This document shows positions 1 through 7,135 of a DNA stretch of 8,019 bases, piece by piece. Under the pieces are notes generated by a model that saw only the letters and a list, made by a program, of their open reading frames with translations, was not told the DNA's origin and ran no database searches. Position 1 is the stretch's first letter, and each line of letters begins with the position of its first letter. Origin of the DNA: Campylobacterota bacterium (GTDB lineage: Bacteria; Campylobacterota; Campylobacteria; Campylobacterales; SZUA-545); assembly GCA_030836705.1 (NCBI GenBank), contig JAUPLZ010000131.1:1-8019 (forward strand), written 5' to 3'. The position numbers and the translations under genes were made by a program.

Positions 1-466
1 AAAGCACTTCAAAAGGCTTGCCCTTTAGCTCTATTTCTTTGCCTTTATAAAATATCTTCTCTTCATCCGGCTCGATTACAAGATCCCCAAGCTCTATTAG
101 GTTGGTTCCGCCAAATCTTAGTCTTGATTCTATTCTAGCCACCAATACATCAAACTCAAAAGGCTTTACGATATATTCATCTACGCCTTGTTTAAATGCA
201 GCAACTTCACTCTCTTTATCATCTCTTGCCGAAATCATAACAACCGCCGTTCTTTGCGATTTGTTTTTAACCTCTTTTACCAAATCAAGCCCTTCGCCAT
301 CAGGCAATATCCAATCTAGGAGCACAAGATCATAATTTCTAATCCCGATAAAATATTGTGCATCCTTTATATTTTCCGCTTCGTCAGTCTGATATCCAAG
401 CTCTCTTAAACCTTCCGAAAGCGTTCTATTAAGAGTGGTTTCATCTTCTACTATCAATATTCTCAT
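1..466 (-). CDS. hsrA: OmpR-family response regulator, HsrA/CosR type (3' end outside window)
   Basis: DNA-binding response regulator. 155 residues are visible: a complete receiver domain (about 1-115) and the start of the winged-helix effector domain, cut by the window edge. The receiver has the acidic pair E7/D8, phosphoacceptor D51 (in LLDWILPDG), S79 and K101-P102. The linker and early effector segment (ARIESRLRFGGTN, then DLVIEPDEEKI and ELKGKPFEVL) closely matches my memory of Helicobacter HsrA (HP1043) and Campylobacter CosR (Cj0355c). Those are essential orphan regulators of housekeeping and oxidative-stress genes, which is why I assign this family. ATG at 466 is preceded by AAAGGAG (477-483) at 10-nt spacing. 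No histidine kinase gene lies next to it in the window, consistent with an orphan regulator. Unlike the described HsrA and CosR receivers, this one keeps a canonical Asp. Family confident; orthology likely but not proven. Confidence 0.88.
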   Translation of the reverse strand, partial: MRILIVEDETTLNRTLSEGLRELGYQTDEAENIKDAQYFIGIRNYDLVLLDWILPDGEGLDLVKEVKNKSQRTAVVMISARDDKESEVAAFKQGVDEYIVKPFEFDVLVARIESRLRFGGTNLIELGDLVIEPDEEKIFYKGKEIELKGKPFEVL

Positions 467-500
467 TTGATTGCATCTCCTTTAAAAAAACTTTTTTGAC

Positions 501-509
501 AGTATAACA
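501..509 (-). promoter_or_regulatory. extended -10 promoter of the response regulator gene
   Basis: On the minus strand this reads TGTTATACT, an extended -10 (TGn plus TATACT) within a T-rich region, as usual for sigma-70 promoters in Campylobacterota, where no clear -35 is needed. The predicted start near 494 gives a leader of about 28 nt that contains the AAAGGAG ribosome binding site. The regulator would therefore be transcribed separately from the upstream c-di-GMP gene. Confidence 0.55.
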
Positions 510-543
510 TAAAAATTTGCTTAATTTAAACAAAATTAAAGAA

Positions 544-2304
544 TTAGGCAATAGAGGCGTATGTCATATGCGAAATATCATTCTTGGCTATTTTTTTCAT
601 ATTCGCCAATAGGTAAGATAGCTCATTATCCGGCAAATAGGAGTTTTTTGTGGTTCTATTTAAACATATTGTTGCGGCAGAAACAGTCATAAAAGAGAAC
701 TTTTGACTAACACCGTCTCGATTTTTTGAGACATAATATCCTCTTTGAATATCTTCATAGCTATAAAAACTCTCAATATCTTTTGAAAAGGAGCTGATTG
801 TTTTTGATATATCGGAATATACATCTTCAAATAAGCACTCATCGTTGATTTCGCAACCCATAAAAAAATCATCACCGCCGATATGCCCTATAAAATAGTT
901 TTTGTTTTTGAATTTTTTTCTCATAATATCCGCAAAAAGCAATATAGCTCTATCGCCGTTTCTAAATCCATACAAATCATTAAACGGCTTAAAATTATCA
1001 AAATCAAAATATGTAAAGAGCGAAGACGAACCTTTATTTTCCAATCTTTCCCTTATAAACTCCTCGACTTTTTTATTACCCGGCAATCCGGAAAGCGGGT
1101 TTTGATTTCTTGCATCGGCTATATTTTTATTATTTAGATAATGCAGTATATTTTTTGCATCAATAAAGCCGTAATATTCAAAATTTTTTGTAACTATAAC
1201 CCCTTCGGCTTCATTATTGTATGAAAATGCTTTGAGTATTTTTGATATATTGCTGTATATCTCCACACTGCCGCATTTTGTCAAAAAATCATCTTTTTTC
1301 TCACTCAACCTCTTATTAGTTAAAAGCGTACTACCAAAAGGGTTATATATGTATTTTCTAAGTTTTTTTTCTTTTAAAATCCCGATTGGTCTATTTATCT
1401 CATCTACAACCACAAGATATGAATTTTGGCTATTTTTAAAAATCTCAAAAATTGCGCTCATTTTTGAGTTAAGAGAGACCGTTTTTACATTTTTTACATA
1501 TTTTTTTATGCTGTTTTTTTCTATTTTGCTTCTTTTATCCTGTATCGAAAGCTCTTTTACTTCAGAGTATTTTAGCCTCAATTTCAAAACATCGGTTTGC
1601 GGCGGTTCGACAAAATACCCTTGAACGCAATCACACCCTATCTCCTTGCAAACAAAAAACTCCTCTTTTGTCTCAACTCCTTCGGCAATCACAATAGCTC
1701 CAATCGTATGGGAGATGGTAATGATATTGGAAATAAAAAGCTTTTTCTTTCTATCGGTACATATATCTTGTATAAAAAACCTATCAATCTTAAGATAGTT
1801 TGGCTCAGCATGATAAAGAAGTTTCAAGCCCGAAAAACCGGTTCCAAAATCATCAATGGCTATTTGATAACCTTGCTGTTGATATAGATTAAAAACTTCC
1901 TGCGCTTTTAAAAAAGACTTGAACTCAAATTTTTCCGATATTTCAAATGCGATAATGCTCTTTTTCACTCCTAATCTATCAAGTATCTCGGAGGTAGCGC
2001 CTGTTTTATAGTCATCCATTTCTATGATTCTGTTGTCTATGTTATAAAAAATTTTTGCATTCTTATCAAATGGGGCATCAATGAATTTTTTTATTGCTTT
2101 TTCTCTAAGAAGAAGATCTAGCTTGTAGAGTATTTTTGCGTCATATGCTGCATTAAAAAAATCTTCAATAGATGAAAAGCCGGCATTTTTATAATCCCTA
2201 AGCAAGGCTTCATATGCCACAACCCTTCCGCTATTTATATTAACGATTGGCTGAAAAGCGTAGTCAATCTTTGATACTACATCTTCACAACTGATTTTAG
2301 ACAT
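544..2304 (-). CDS. EAL - CBS pair - GGDEF protein (c-di-GMP phosphodiesterase/diguanylate cyclase family)
   Basis: Cytoplasmic c-di-GMP turnover protein of 586 residues with no membrane segment or signal peptide. The N-terminal EAL domain (about 8-245) carries the expected catalytic set: EALLR at 32-36, N88, E121 and E124 in FEISE, D151-D152 in DDFGTG, K172 in LKID, E208 and E211 in AEGVE, and Q228 in QGY. It should be an active phosphodiesterase hydrolysing c-di-GMP to pGpG. A CBS-domain pair (about 265-395) follows and may bind an adenine nucleotide or other ligand to gate activity. The C-terminal GGDEF domain (about 396-580) begins NPLSGLPGN and has the variant signature GGDDF at 475-479. 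No RxxD inhibitory site lies just before it. The domain may be a weak cyclase or a GTP-sensing regulator. The start is ATG at 2304: the frame extends one codon to TTG at 2307, but an AAAGG ribosome site sits about 6 nt before the ATG. Monocistronic between two other minus-strand units. Confidence 0.92.
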   Translation of the reverse strand: MSKISCEDVVSKIDYAFQPIVNINSGRVVAYEALLRDYKNAGFSSIEDFFNAAYDAKILYKLDLLLREKAIKKFIDAPFDKNAKIFYNIDNRIIEMDDYKTGATSEILDRLGVKKSIIAFEISEKFEFKSFLKAQEVFNLYQQQGYQIAIDDFGTGFSGLKLLYHAEPNYLKIDRFFIQDICTDRKKKLFISNIITISHTIGAIVIAEGVETKEEFFVCKEIGCDCVQGYFVEPPQTDVLKLRLKYSEVKELSIQDKRSKIEKNSIKKYVKNVKTVSLNSKMSAIFEIFKNSQNSYLVVVDEINRPIGILKEKKLRKYIYNPFGSTLLTNKRLSEKKDDFLTKCGSVEIYSNISKILKAFSYNNEAEGVIVTKNFEYYGFIDAKNILHYLNNKNIADARNQNPLSGLPGNKKVEEFIRERLENKGSSSLFTYFDFDNFKPFNDLYGFRNGDRAILLFADIMRKKFKNKNYFIGHIGGDDFFMGCEINDECLFEDVYSDISKTISSFSKDIESFYSYEDIQRGYYVSKNRDGVSQKFSFMTVSAATICLNRTTKNSYLPDNELSYLLANMKKIAKNDISHMTYASIA

Positions 2305-2332
2305 CAAGCACCTTTTGTAAAGTTTTTGATAT

Positions 2333-2338
2333 ATTTTA
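2333..2338 (-). promoter_or_regulatory. possible -10 element for the EAL-CBS-GGDEF gene
   Basis: The minus strand reads TAAAAT here, about 29 nt before the ATG at 2304, with T-rich sequence upstream (TTTTTCATAAC). It is the best -10 candidate in the gap between petC and this gene. The evidence is weak because the whole gap is AT-rich. Confidence 0.3.
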
Positions 2339-2384
2339 GTTATGAAAAATTACAAAAAGGGCACAAAAATTGAATCGATATTGG

Positions 2385-2415
2385 AAAGAGAAGGGCTTAA
2401 GCAACCCTTCTCTTT
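2385..2415 (-). terminator. 11-bp hairpin after petC, likely terminator or mRNA-stabilising stem
   Basis: AAAGAGAAGGG at 2385-2395 pairs perfectly with CCCTTCTCTTT at 2405-2415 around a 9-nt loop. On the minus strand the stem begins 8 nt after the petC stop, the right place to end petABC transcripts. The run of T after the stem is only three bases before CC, so intrinsic termination may be weak. The stem could also protect the 3' end of the pet mRNA. Confidence 0.6.
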
Positions 2416-2423
2416 AAGATAGA

Positions 2424-3374
2424 TTAGTGAACTTCCTTAAAAGCATTCACTTTAAATAAGTAAGCAAAAAATGTAAGAATCACAAAAAAGCCAATCACAT
2501 AAGCTCCAAGCTCTTCTCTTTCGCTCTTTTTAGAATCGCCTACATTTTCTAGGTATTTTACAACCTTATCTTGAGCATCTTTAGTAAGACCGACTCTCTG
2601 CATACCAGTTCCCGGAAGTGTTTTTTGCGGGTCATTGATAAACTTATGAAGATAATCTTCGCCTTTTGATTTAATCATTTGCGATAAATCAGGCGGAAAT
2701 GAACCAAGATAAGTTATCAACTGATCTCTTGAACTATTTTCTACGATACCTGCATATTTGACACTATGACATCTTCCGCAAGCTTGAACGGCAGCCTCTT
2801 TTGGCGTAGTCTCCTTTTTTACCTCTTGGAGATACGCAATAATATCCGCTATCTCTTGGTCTGGAAGATAGCTAAAGCTAGGCATGCTGATTTTATTTTT
2901 TGCTTCAAATGCTGCTACTTCTTTTTCAAAACTTTTTTGAAGCGCCTCTTGCTCCTCGGCACTTGCAGATGCTTTTGCTTTAGCTACTTGCTCTTGCTTA
3001 TGCATTTTATATGTAGATTCAAAAGAAGCATTGGCAGGATTTTTTATAAAATTTGCCAAAAATTTTGGATCATACAAATCACCTGCTGTTGAAAGATCCG
3101 GCGGATAAACTCCATAAGCAGATACCAACTCGGCATGACTCATAGGAGGAAGAATGCTATCTGACGACAAAGAGTGACATCCTTGGCAATTTGCAGCAAA
3201 TGATTTTTTACCGTTTGCCGCGTCACCCTTGGCATCAAAGTTTTCTAAATCGCTAAAAGCATAGTCAGGCTCAGCAACGGCAGGATGCATAACATGGTGC
3301 GCATACGGCTCGATACCGTAATAAGTCAAGCCGGTGAAAAAAATAAGTATTATTAATATCTTCAACTCTCTCAT
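2424..3374 (-). CDS. petC: PetC, di-haem cytochrome c subunit of the cytochrome bc complex
   Basis: Electron-accepting cytochrome c subunit of quinol:cytochrome c oxidoreductase, 316 residues, exported to the periplasmic side. It has an N-terminal hydrophobic anchor or signal (about 4-21), two haem c sites, and a C-terminal membrane helix (about 289-307). Haem site 1 is C63-x-x-C66-H67 and site 2 is C199-x-x-C202-H203. Likely axial methionines are M164 (in MPSF) and M258 (in PGTGM). The two halves are repeats: each has CxxCHS, then [YF]PPDLS (90-95 and 226-231), then a FI.[ND]P segment. The first half carries an extra Ala/Lys/Glu-rich helical stretch at about 126-160. This di-haem protein replaces the mono-haem cytochrome c1 of mitochondria and alpha-proteobacteria and is typical of Campylobacterota. 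The ATG overlaps the petB stop by one base (TAATG), so the two are probably translationally coupled. Confidence 0.95.
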   Translation of the reverse strand: MRELKILIILIFFTGLTYYGIEPYAHHVMHPAVAEPDYAFSDLENFDAKGDAANGKKSFAANCQGCHSLSSDSILPPMSHAELVSAYGVYPPDLSTAGDLYDPKFLANFIKNPANASFESTYKMHKQEQVAKAKASASAEEQEALQKSFEKEVAAFEAKNKISMPSFSYLPDQEIADIIAYLQEVKKETTPKEAAVQACGRCHSVKYAGIVENSSRDQLITYLGSFPPDLSQMIKSKGEDYLHKFINDPQKTLPGTGMQRVGLTKDAQDKVVKYLENVGDSKKSEREELGAYVIGFFVILTFFAYLFKVNAFKEVH

Positions 3375-4594
3375 TATTTTTTTCCTTTTTCCATTTTTGA
3401 AATTATCGGCAGTATCACAAATAGCAACAAGAATGTCACTGAAAGAAAAAATCCGATATAAGCATTAGCACCAGTTGGTGGAAGCTTTCCATAAACAGTA
3501 AGACCAATTAAGTCAACTATCAAAATCCAGAACCAATATTTAAAATATGGTCTCTTATGAGCCGGTCCAACTGCCGGATTTCTATCAAGCCACGGCATTA
3601 AGAAGAAAATACCATTTGCTATAGCAAACGCAATAAGACCAAGATCCATACTAAAGAAAAACCCTCTTAAAACTTCATAACTCCACAAGAAATACCACTC
3701 AGGATAAATATGCGGCGGTGTTTTCATAGTATCCGCAGGAAGGAAGTTTATAGCATCCATAGCAAAACCATAATGATAGAAAACTAAATAGAAGAAAAAT
3801 ATCAAAAATCCAGAAACTACAAATAGATCCTCAGCCATAAAAGTCGGCCAAAAAGGCATGACTTTTGATCTTTTTTTATCGCCTGCTTTGAACTTTCTAG
3901 CTTCAGCTTCAAAATCTATATCTTCACCCTCTTGGTTGTTAACATGCGGCATTCTAAGTGCATACATATGTAAACCGATAGCGCCCATAATAACAAGAGG
4001 AATAACAAGTACATGAAGAGCAAAAAATCTAGTCAAGGTAGCATCAGAAACTACATAATCTCCTCTTATCCAAACTACAAGATCAGGTCCGATAACAGGA
4101 ATCGCACCGAAAAGATTGGTAATAACTTGCGCCGCCCAATAGCTCATTTGACCCCAAGGAAGCATATAACCGCTAAAGCCCTCGGCAGAAAACGCTACAA
4201 ATATAACCATACCCGAAATCCATATCATTTCACGACCGCTCTTAAACGAACCATAGTAGATTGCCGTAAACATATGAATATAAATTACAAGAAAAACAAC
4301 TGATGCCGCAACCGCGTGTATATGTCTAAAAAGCCAACCATACTCAACCTCTTGCATAATTGTGTAATTCACACTGTCAAACGCAAGTGCCGTATCCGGC
4401 TTATAGTACATTAATAAAAATATTCCCGAAATGACAAGCAAGGTAAATAGCGTTGCCAAAACCAAACCAAAACTCCACAAGAAATTGATATTCTTCGGAA
4501 CCCAATACTCAGTCATCAAAACTTTTGTCAAGGCTTTTATGCCCAAACGCTGATCAAACCAGTCTGCTAAATTTTCACTTTTTTTAATCGCCAT
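3374..4594 (-). CDS. petB: PetB, cytochrome b subunit of the cytochrome bc complex
   Basis: Integral-membrane, quinol-oxidising subunit of 406 residues, so the b6-like and subunit-IV-like parts are one chain of bc1-type length with about eight membrane helices. Haem b ligands are H93 and H107 in one helix and H194 and H209 in another. The first pair has 13 intervening residues and the second has 14, the latter as in cytochrome b6 rather than mitochondrial cytochrome b. The Qo-site PEWY motif is at 298-301. The GYMLPWGQMSYW segment (142-153) is the conserved Qo-side loop. A charged cytoplasmic stretch at about 219-245 links the two parts. ATG at 4594 has AGGGG seven bases upstream. The ribosome site overlaps the petA stop (TAAGGGG), and the genes are 10 bp apart, which indicates an operon. 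The complex passes electrons from quinol through haem bL and bH and through PetA to PetC. Confidence 0.97.
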   Translation of the reverse strand: MAIKKSENLADWFDQRLGIKALTKVLMTEYWVPKNINFLWSFGLVLATLFTLLVISGIFLLMYYKPDTALAFDSVNYTIMQEVEYGWLFRHIHAVAASVVFLVIYIHMFTAIYYGSFKSGREMIWISGMVIFVAFSAEGFSGYMLPWGQMSYWAAQVITNLFGAIPVIGPDLVVWIRGDYVVSDATLTRFFALHVLVIPLVIMGAIGLHMYALRMPHVNNQEGEDIDFEAEARKFKAGDKKRSKVMPFWPTFMAEDLFVVSGFLIFFFYLVFYHYGFAMDAINFLPADTMKTPPHIYPEWYFLWSYEVLRGFFFSMDLGLIAFAIANGIFFLMPWLDRNPAVGPAHKRPYFKYWFWILIVDLIGLTVYGKLPPTGANAYIGFFLSVTFLLLFVILPIISKMEKGKK

Positions 4595-4604
4595 AGATAG
4601 CCCC

Positions 4605-5120
4605 TTATGCCAATGCTGTCATTTTTTTGTACTCCGGACCCTCTTCGCCTAAAACAATTTTCTGTCCGTCTATTCTAAATGCCGGAATCTGCATAGGTGT
4701 AGGAGGCGGTCCAAATGTATTTACGCCATTTTCATCAAATACGCCGCCATGACAAGCACACAAAAATTTCTTTTCACCGTCATTGTATGCCGGAATACAA
4801 CCCAAATGCGTACAAATAGCTATAACGACGGTAAATCTAGCATCGCCAATCACTATGTCTCTTTTGTCATTTTTTTGCATATCAGCTGTTTTTTTGAGTA
4901 CAAAAACAGGCTTACCTCTAAACTCCACTTGAGCCAACTGCCCATCTTTCATGCCGCTAACATCAACCTCTGTTACTCCAGCAGCCACAACGCTAGGCAG
5001 CGGATCCCATGTCTTTTTCATGGCATAAGTGGCAAAACCAGCTCCAACAGCAGCAGTTACACCAAGTGCCGCTCCAGCACCTTTTATAAATGCTCTGCGA
5101 TTACACTTACAATCACTCAT
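4605..5120 (-). CDS. petA: PetA, Rieske iron-sulfur subunit of the cytochrome bc complex
   Basis: Rieske 2Fe-2S protein of 171 residues that moves electrons from quinol at the Qo site to PetC. The N-terminus has a Tat-type motif (NRRAFIK, arginines at 8-9) before a hydrophobic Ala/Gly-rich helix (about 14-33), so it is folded in the cytoplasm and exported as a membrane-anchored protein. Cluster ligands are C103 and H105 in CTHLGC and C121 and H124 in CACHGG; C108 and C123 should form the stabilising disulfide. The proline loop GPPPTP (137-142) is present. G126 and F128 replace the serine and tyrosine that hydrogen-bond the cluster in high-potential Rieske proteins, suggesting a low-potential, menaquinol-adapted cluster. 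The start is ATG at 5120, seven bases after AGGGG; a TTG at 5123 in the same frame is only four bases away and less likely. First gene of petABC. Confidence 0.97.
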   Translation of the reverse strand: MSDCKCNRRAFIKGAGAALGVTAAVGAGFATYAMKKTWDPLPSVVAAGVTEVDVSGMKDGQLAQVEFRGKPVFVLKKTADMQKNDKRDIVIGDARFTVVIAICTHLGCIPAYNDGEKKFLCACHGGVFDENGVNTFGPPPTPMQIPAFRIDGQKIVLGEEGPEYKKMTALA

Positions 5121-5127
5121 CAAATAT

Positions 5128-5134
5128 CCCCTTT
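5128..5134 (-). promoter_or_regulatory. petA ribosome binding site that decides the start
   Basis: The minus strand reads AAAGGGG. It stands seven bases before ATG 5120 and four before the in-frame TTG 5123, so the ATG is the better start. Confidence 0.65.
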
Positions 5135-5170
5135 CTTGGACTAATAAATTTAAGCCACAAAATAACTCGC

Positions 5171-5185
5171 AGTGATAATACCACT
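5171..5185. repeat. 15-bp imperfect palindrome over the petABC -10, possible operator
   Basis: The plus strand reads AGTGATAATACCACT. Six of seven base pairs match around a single central base, with flanks AGTG and CACT. It covers the predicted -10 of petABC, so a bound protein could block transcription. No known operator consensus is recognised, and a chance match is possible in AT-rich DNA. Confidence 0.35.
5175..5183 (-). promoter_or_regulatory. extended -10 promoter of petABC
   Basis: The minus strand reads TGGTATTAT, an extended -10 (TGn plus TATTAT), in the 96-bp gap between mnmG and petA. Transcription would start near 5168, giving a leader of about 48 nt. I see no terminator after mnmG, so read-through from mnmG could add to petABC expression. 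The element lies inside the palindrome at 5171-5185. Confidence 0.5.
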
Positions 5186-5216
5186 AAAAAGCTGAATTAA
5201 CTTTGCTTATAATACC

Positions 5217-7070
5217 TCATTTTTGTCTTAGGTAAATATAAATAATATCTATAGCTGCTGGAGTAATTCCACTTATATTGCTAGCATCAAAAAGCGTTTG
5301 AGGTCTTACTTTTTCAAGCTTTTCGATAGCTTCATTACCAAGCCCTGGTAAATTTTTGTAAACAAAATTATCCGAGATTCTCACAGCCTGCATTTGACGC
5401 ATTTTTTCTATCTGTTTTTGTTGTTTTTTTACATAGTGCGAATATTTTGCTTCAGTGAGTATTTGCGTAACAACTTCATCGCAATAGCTATTAAACTGCG
5501 GAATAAGTTTTAAAAGCTTTTCTTCATCAAAAGTGTGTCTTGCGACAATATTTACAAGAGCTGTTTTTTCTACAATCTTATCCTCATCCAACTTCGCCAA
5601 AATTTCTATGTTTTCTTTTGAGTTGGTCAAAAAATTCTCTTGTAGATATCTAACTCCGTCATCAATTTGGCTTTTTCTAGTTCTAACTTTATTTATAAAA
5701 TCCTCTTCAATCAAACCAAATTCATATCCGTATTCGCTAAGCCTTATGTCCGCATTATCCTCTCTTAAAAGAAGTCTAAATTCAGCTCTTGAAGTGAACA
5801 TTCTATACGGCTCTTTGGTACCTTTTGTAACAAGATCATCAATCAAAACACCTATATAAGCCTCATCTCTTCTTAAAATAAACGGCTCTTTTTGCATATT
5901 TTTTAAACTTGCATTTATTCCTGCCATTAGCCCTTGCGCTGCCGCCTCTTCATAACCGGTAGTGCCATTTACCTGACCTGCAAAATATAGGTTTTTTATT
6001 TTTTTGGTCTCCAAAGTATGCTTTAGTTCTGTCGGCTGGATATAATCATACTCTATCGCATATCCGTATCTAACTATTTTTGCATTTTCAAGACCGGCTA
6101 TAGAGTGAATCATCTTCTCTTGCACATCTGTTGGCAGTGAAGTACTTAGACCGTTTATGTAATACTCATTTGCTTCCAGTGTTTGCGGCTCCACAAAAAG
6201 CTGATGCCTATGTCTCTCTTTAAATCTATTGATTTTATCCTCTATGCTTGGGCAATATCTAGGACCAATTCCTTCAATTTGACCGGTAAACATAGGCGCT
6301 CTATAGAAATTTGACTCTATGATTTCATGTGTTTTTTCATTCGTATAGGTTACATAACAAGGAAGTTGTTTAGGATTAAATGTATTCTTATCAGTTCTAA
6401 AACTAAAAGGCATGGGGGTTTCTAGCTCTTGATAGTCCATCTTAGAAAAATCTATGCTAGCCCCTTCTATCCTAGCGCAAGTACCTGTTTTTAGCCGCCC
6501 TATATCAAGCCCTAATGCCCTTATTTGCTCTGCCAATTTAACAGACGGGAATTCATTTATTCTTCCTGCATTTAACTTAACTTCACCGACATGAACAAGC
6601 CCTTTTAAAAATGTCCCTGAGGTTATAATCACGCTTTTTGATTCATACCTATTCATCAGATTCGTAACCACGCCGATTACGCTATCGCCATCCATTATAA
6701 GCTCTTCGACAATCTCTTGAGAGACGCTAAGATTTTTTGTCTTTAGACACAAATCTCTAGCGCTCATGGCATATCTATCCATATCTATTTGCGCTCTTGT
6801 GCCTCTTACTGCTGAACCTTTTGAAGCATTTAAAATCCTAAACTGAATACCCGCCTTATCAGTAAGCAATCCCATGTTTCCGCCGAGAGCGTCAAGCTCT
6901 TTTACAAGATGACCTTTTGCAAGCCCTCCTACGGCAGGATTACAGCTAGCCGCACCTATTTGAGATACCAGCATTGTTATTAAAAGCGTATTTTGTCCCA
7001 TTCTAGCCGACGACAAAGAAGCCTCTATGCCGGCATGCCCGCCGCCGACTACAATAACATCATATTTCAT
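5217..7070 (-). CDS. mnmG: MnmG (GidA), tRNA uridine-34 5-carboxymethylaminomethyl modification enzyme
   Basis: FAD-dependent subunit of the MnmE-MnmG complex, which installs the (carboxymethyl)aminomethyl group on wobble uridine 34 of several tRNAs using methylene-tetrahydrofolate. The 617-residue length is normal for the family. The N-terminal FAD-binding loop is VVGGGHAG (7-14) with the family segment ASCNPAVGGLAKGH at 41-54. The first GidA signature, GPRYCPSIEDK, is at 269-279; the second, NGTTGYEEAAAQGLMAG, lies near 370-385. Cysteines C43 and C273 correspond to the conserved pair in the family. The C-terminal helical region that contacts MnmE and tRNA is complete. ATG at 7070 is preceded by a GAGAG ribosome site, with no competing start. 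It sits upstream of petABC on the same strand, with 96 bp between them and no obvious terminator. No functional link with respiration is implied. Confidence 0.98.
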   Translation of the reverse strand: MKYDVIVVGGGHAGIEASLSSARMGQNTLLITMLVSQIGAASCNPAVGGLAKGHLVKELDALGGNMGLLTDKAGIQFRILNASKGSAVRGTRAQIDMDRYAMSARDLCLKTKNLSVSQEIVEELIMDGDSVIGVVTNLMNRYESKSVIITSGTFLKGLVHVGEVKLNAGRINEFPSVKLAEQIRALGLDIGRLKTGTCARIEGASIDFSKMDYQELETPMPFSFRTDKNTFNPKQLPCYVTYTNEKTHEIIESNFYRAPMFTGQIEGIGPRYCPSIEDKINRFKERHRHQLFVEPQTLEANEYYINGLSTSLPTDVQEKMIHSIAGLENAKIVRYGYAIEYDYIQPTELKHTLETKKIKNLYFAGQVNGTTGYEEAAAQGLMAGINASLKNMQKEPFILRRDEAYIGVLIDDLVTKGTKEPYRMFTSRAEFRLLLREDNADIRLSEYGYEFGLIEEDFINKVRTRKSQIDDGVRYLQENFLTNSKENIEILAKLDEDKIVEKTALVNIVARHTFDEEKLLKLIPQFNSYCDEVVTQILTEAKYSHYVKKQQKQIEKMRQMQAVRISDNFVYKNLPGLGNEAIEKLEKVRPQTLFDASNISGITPAAIDIIYIYLRQK

Positions 7071-7095
7071 TAAATAACTCTCTTATTTTTTCGCA

Positions 7096-7104
7096 ATTAT
7101 ACCA
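7096..7104 (-). promoter_or_regulatory. extended -10 promoter of mnmG
   Basis: The minus strand reads TGGTATAAT, a perfect TATAAT with an upstream TGn. Transcription would start near 7089, leaving a leader of about 19 nt that contains the GAGAG ribosome site. This is the strongest promoter match in the window. Confidence 0.7.
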
Positions 7105-7135
7105 TCACAAACCAAGCCGTCGTTTTTATTAAATA

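Noticed and set aside
102..335. A 77-codon plus-strand open frame opposite the response regulator.
   Set aside because: It is the complement of a well-supported receiver-domain gene, and its translation is low-complexity Ser/Thr/Leu-rich sequence with no family resemblance.
521..539. A 7-bp stem (TTAATTT / AAATTAA) after the c-di-GMP gene, followed by T-rich sequence on the minus strand, resembling a terminator.
   Set aside because: The stem is entirely A-T and would be too unstable to terminate transcription reliably.
2342..2422. A 26-residue plus-strand open frame starting ATG AAA AAT TAC that fills the gap between the c-di-GMP gene and petC.
   Set aside because: No ribosome binding site precedes it, no clear plus-strand promoter is seen, and half of it is the petC hairpin. 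Most likely chance.
5208..5213. A perfect plus-strand TATAAT that could drive antisense RNA into the 3' end of mnmG.
   Set aside because: No TGn extension and no -35 at a suitable distance; a TATAAT hexamer is common by chance in DNA this AT-rich.
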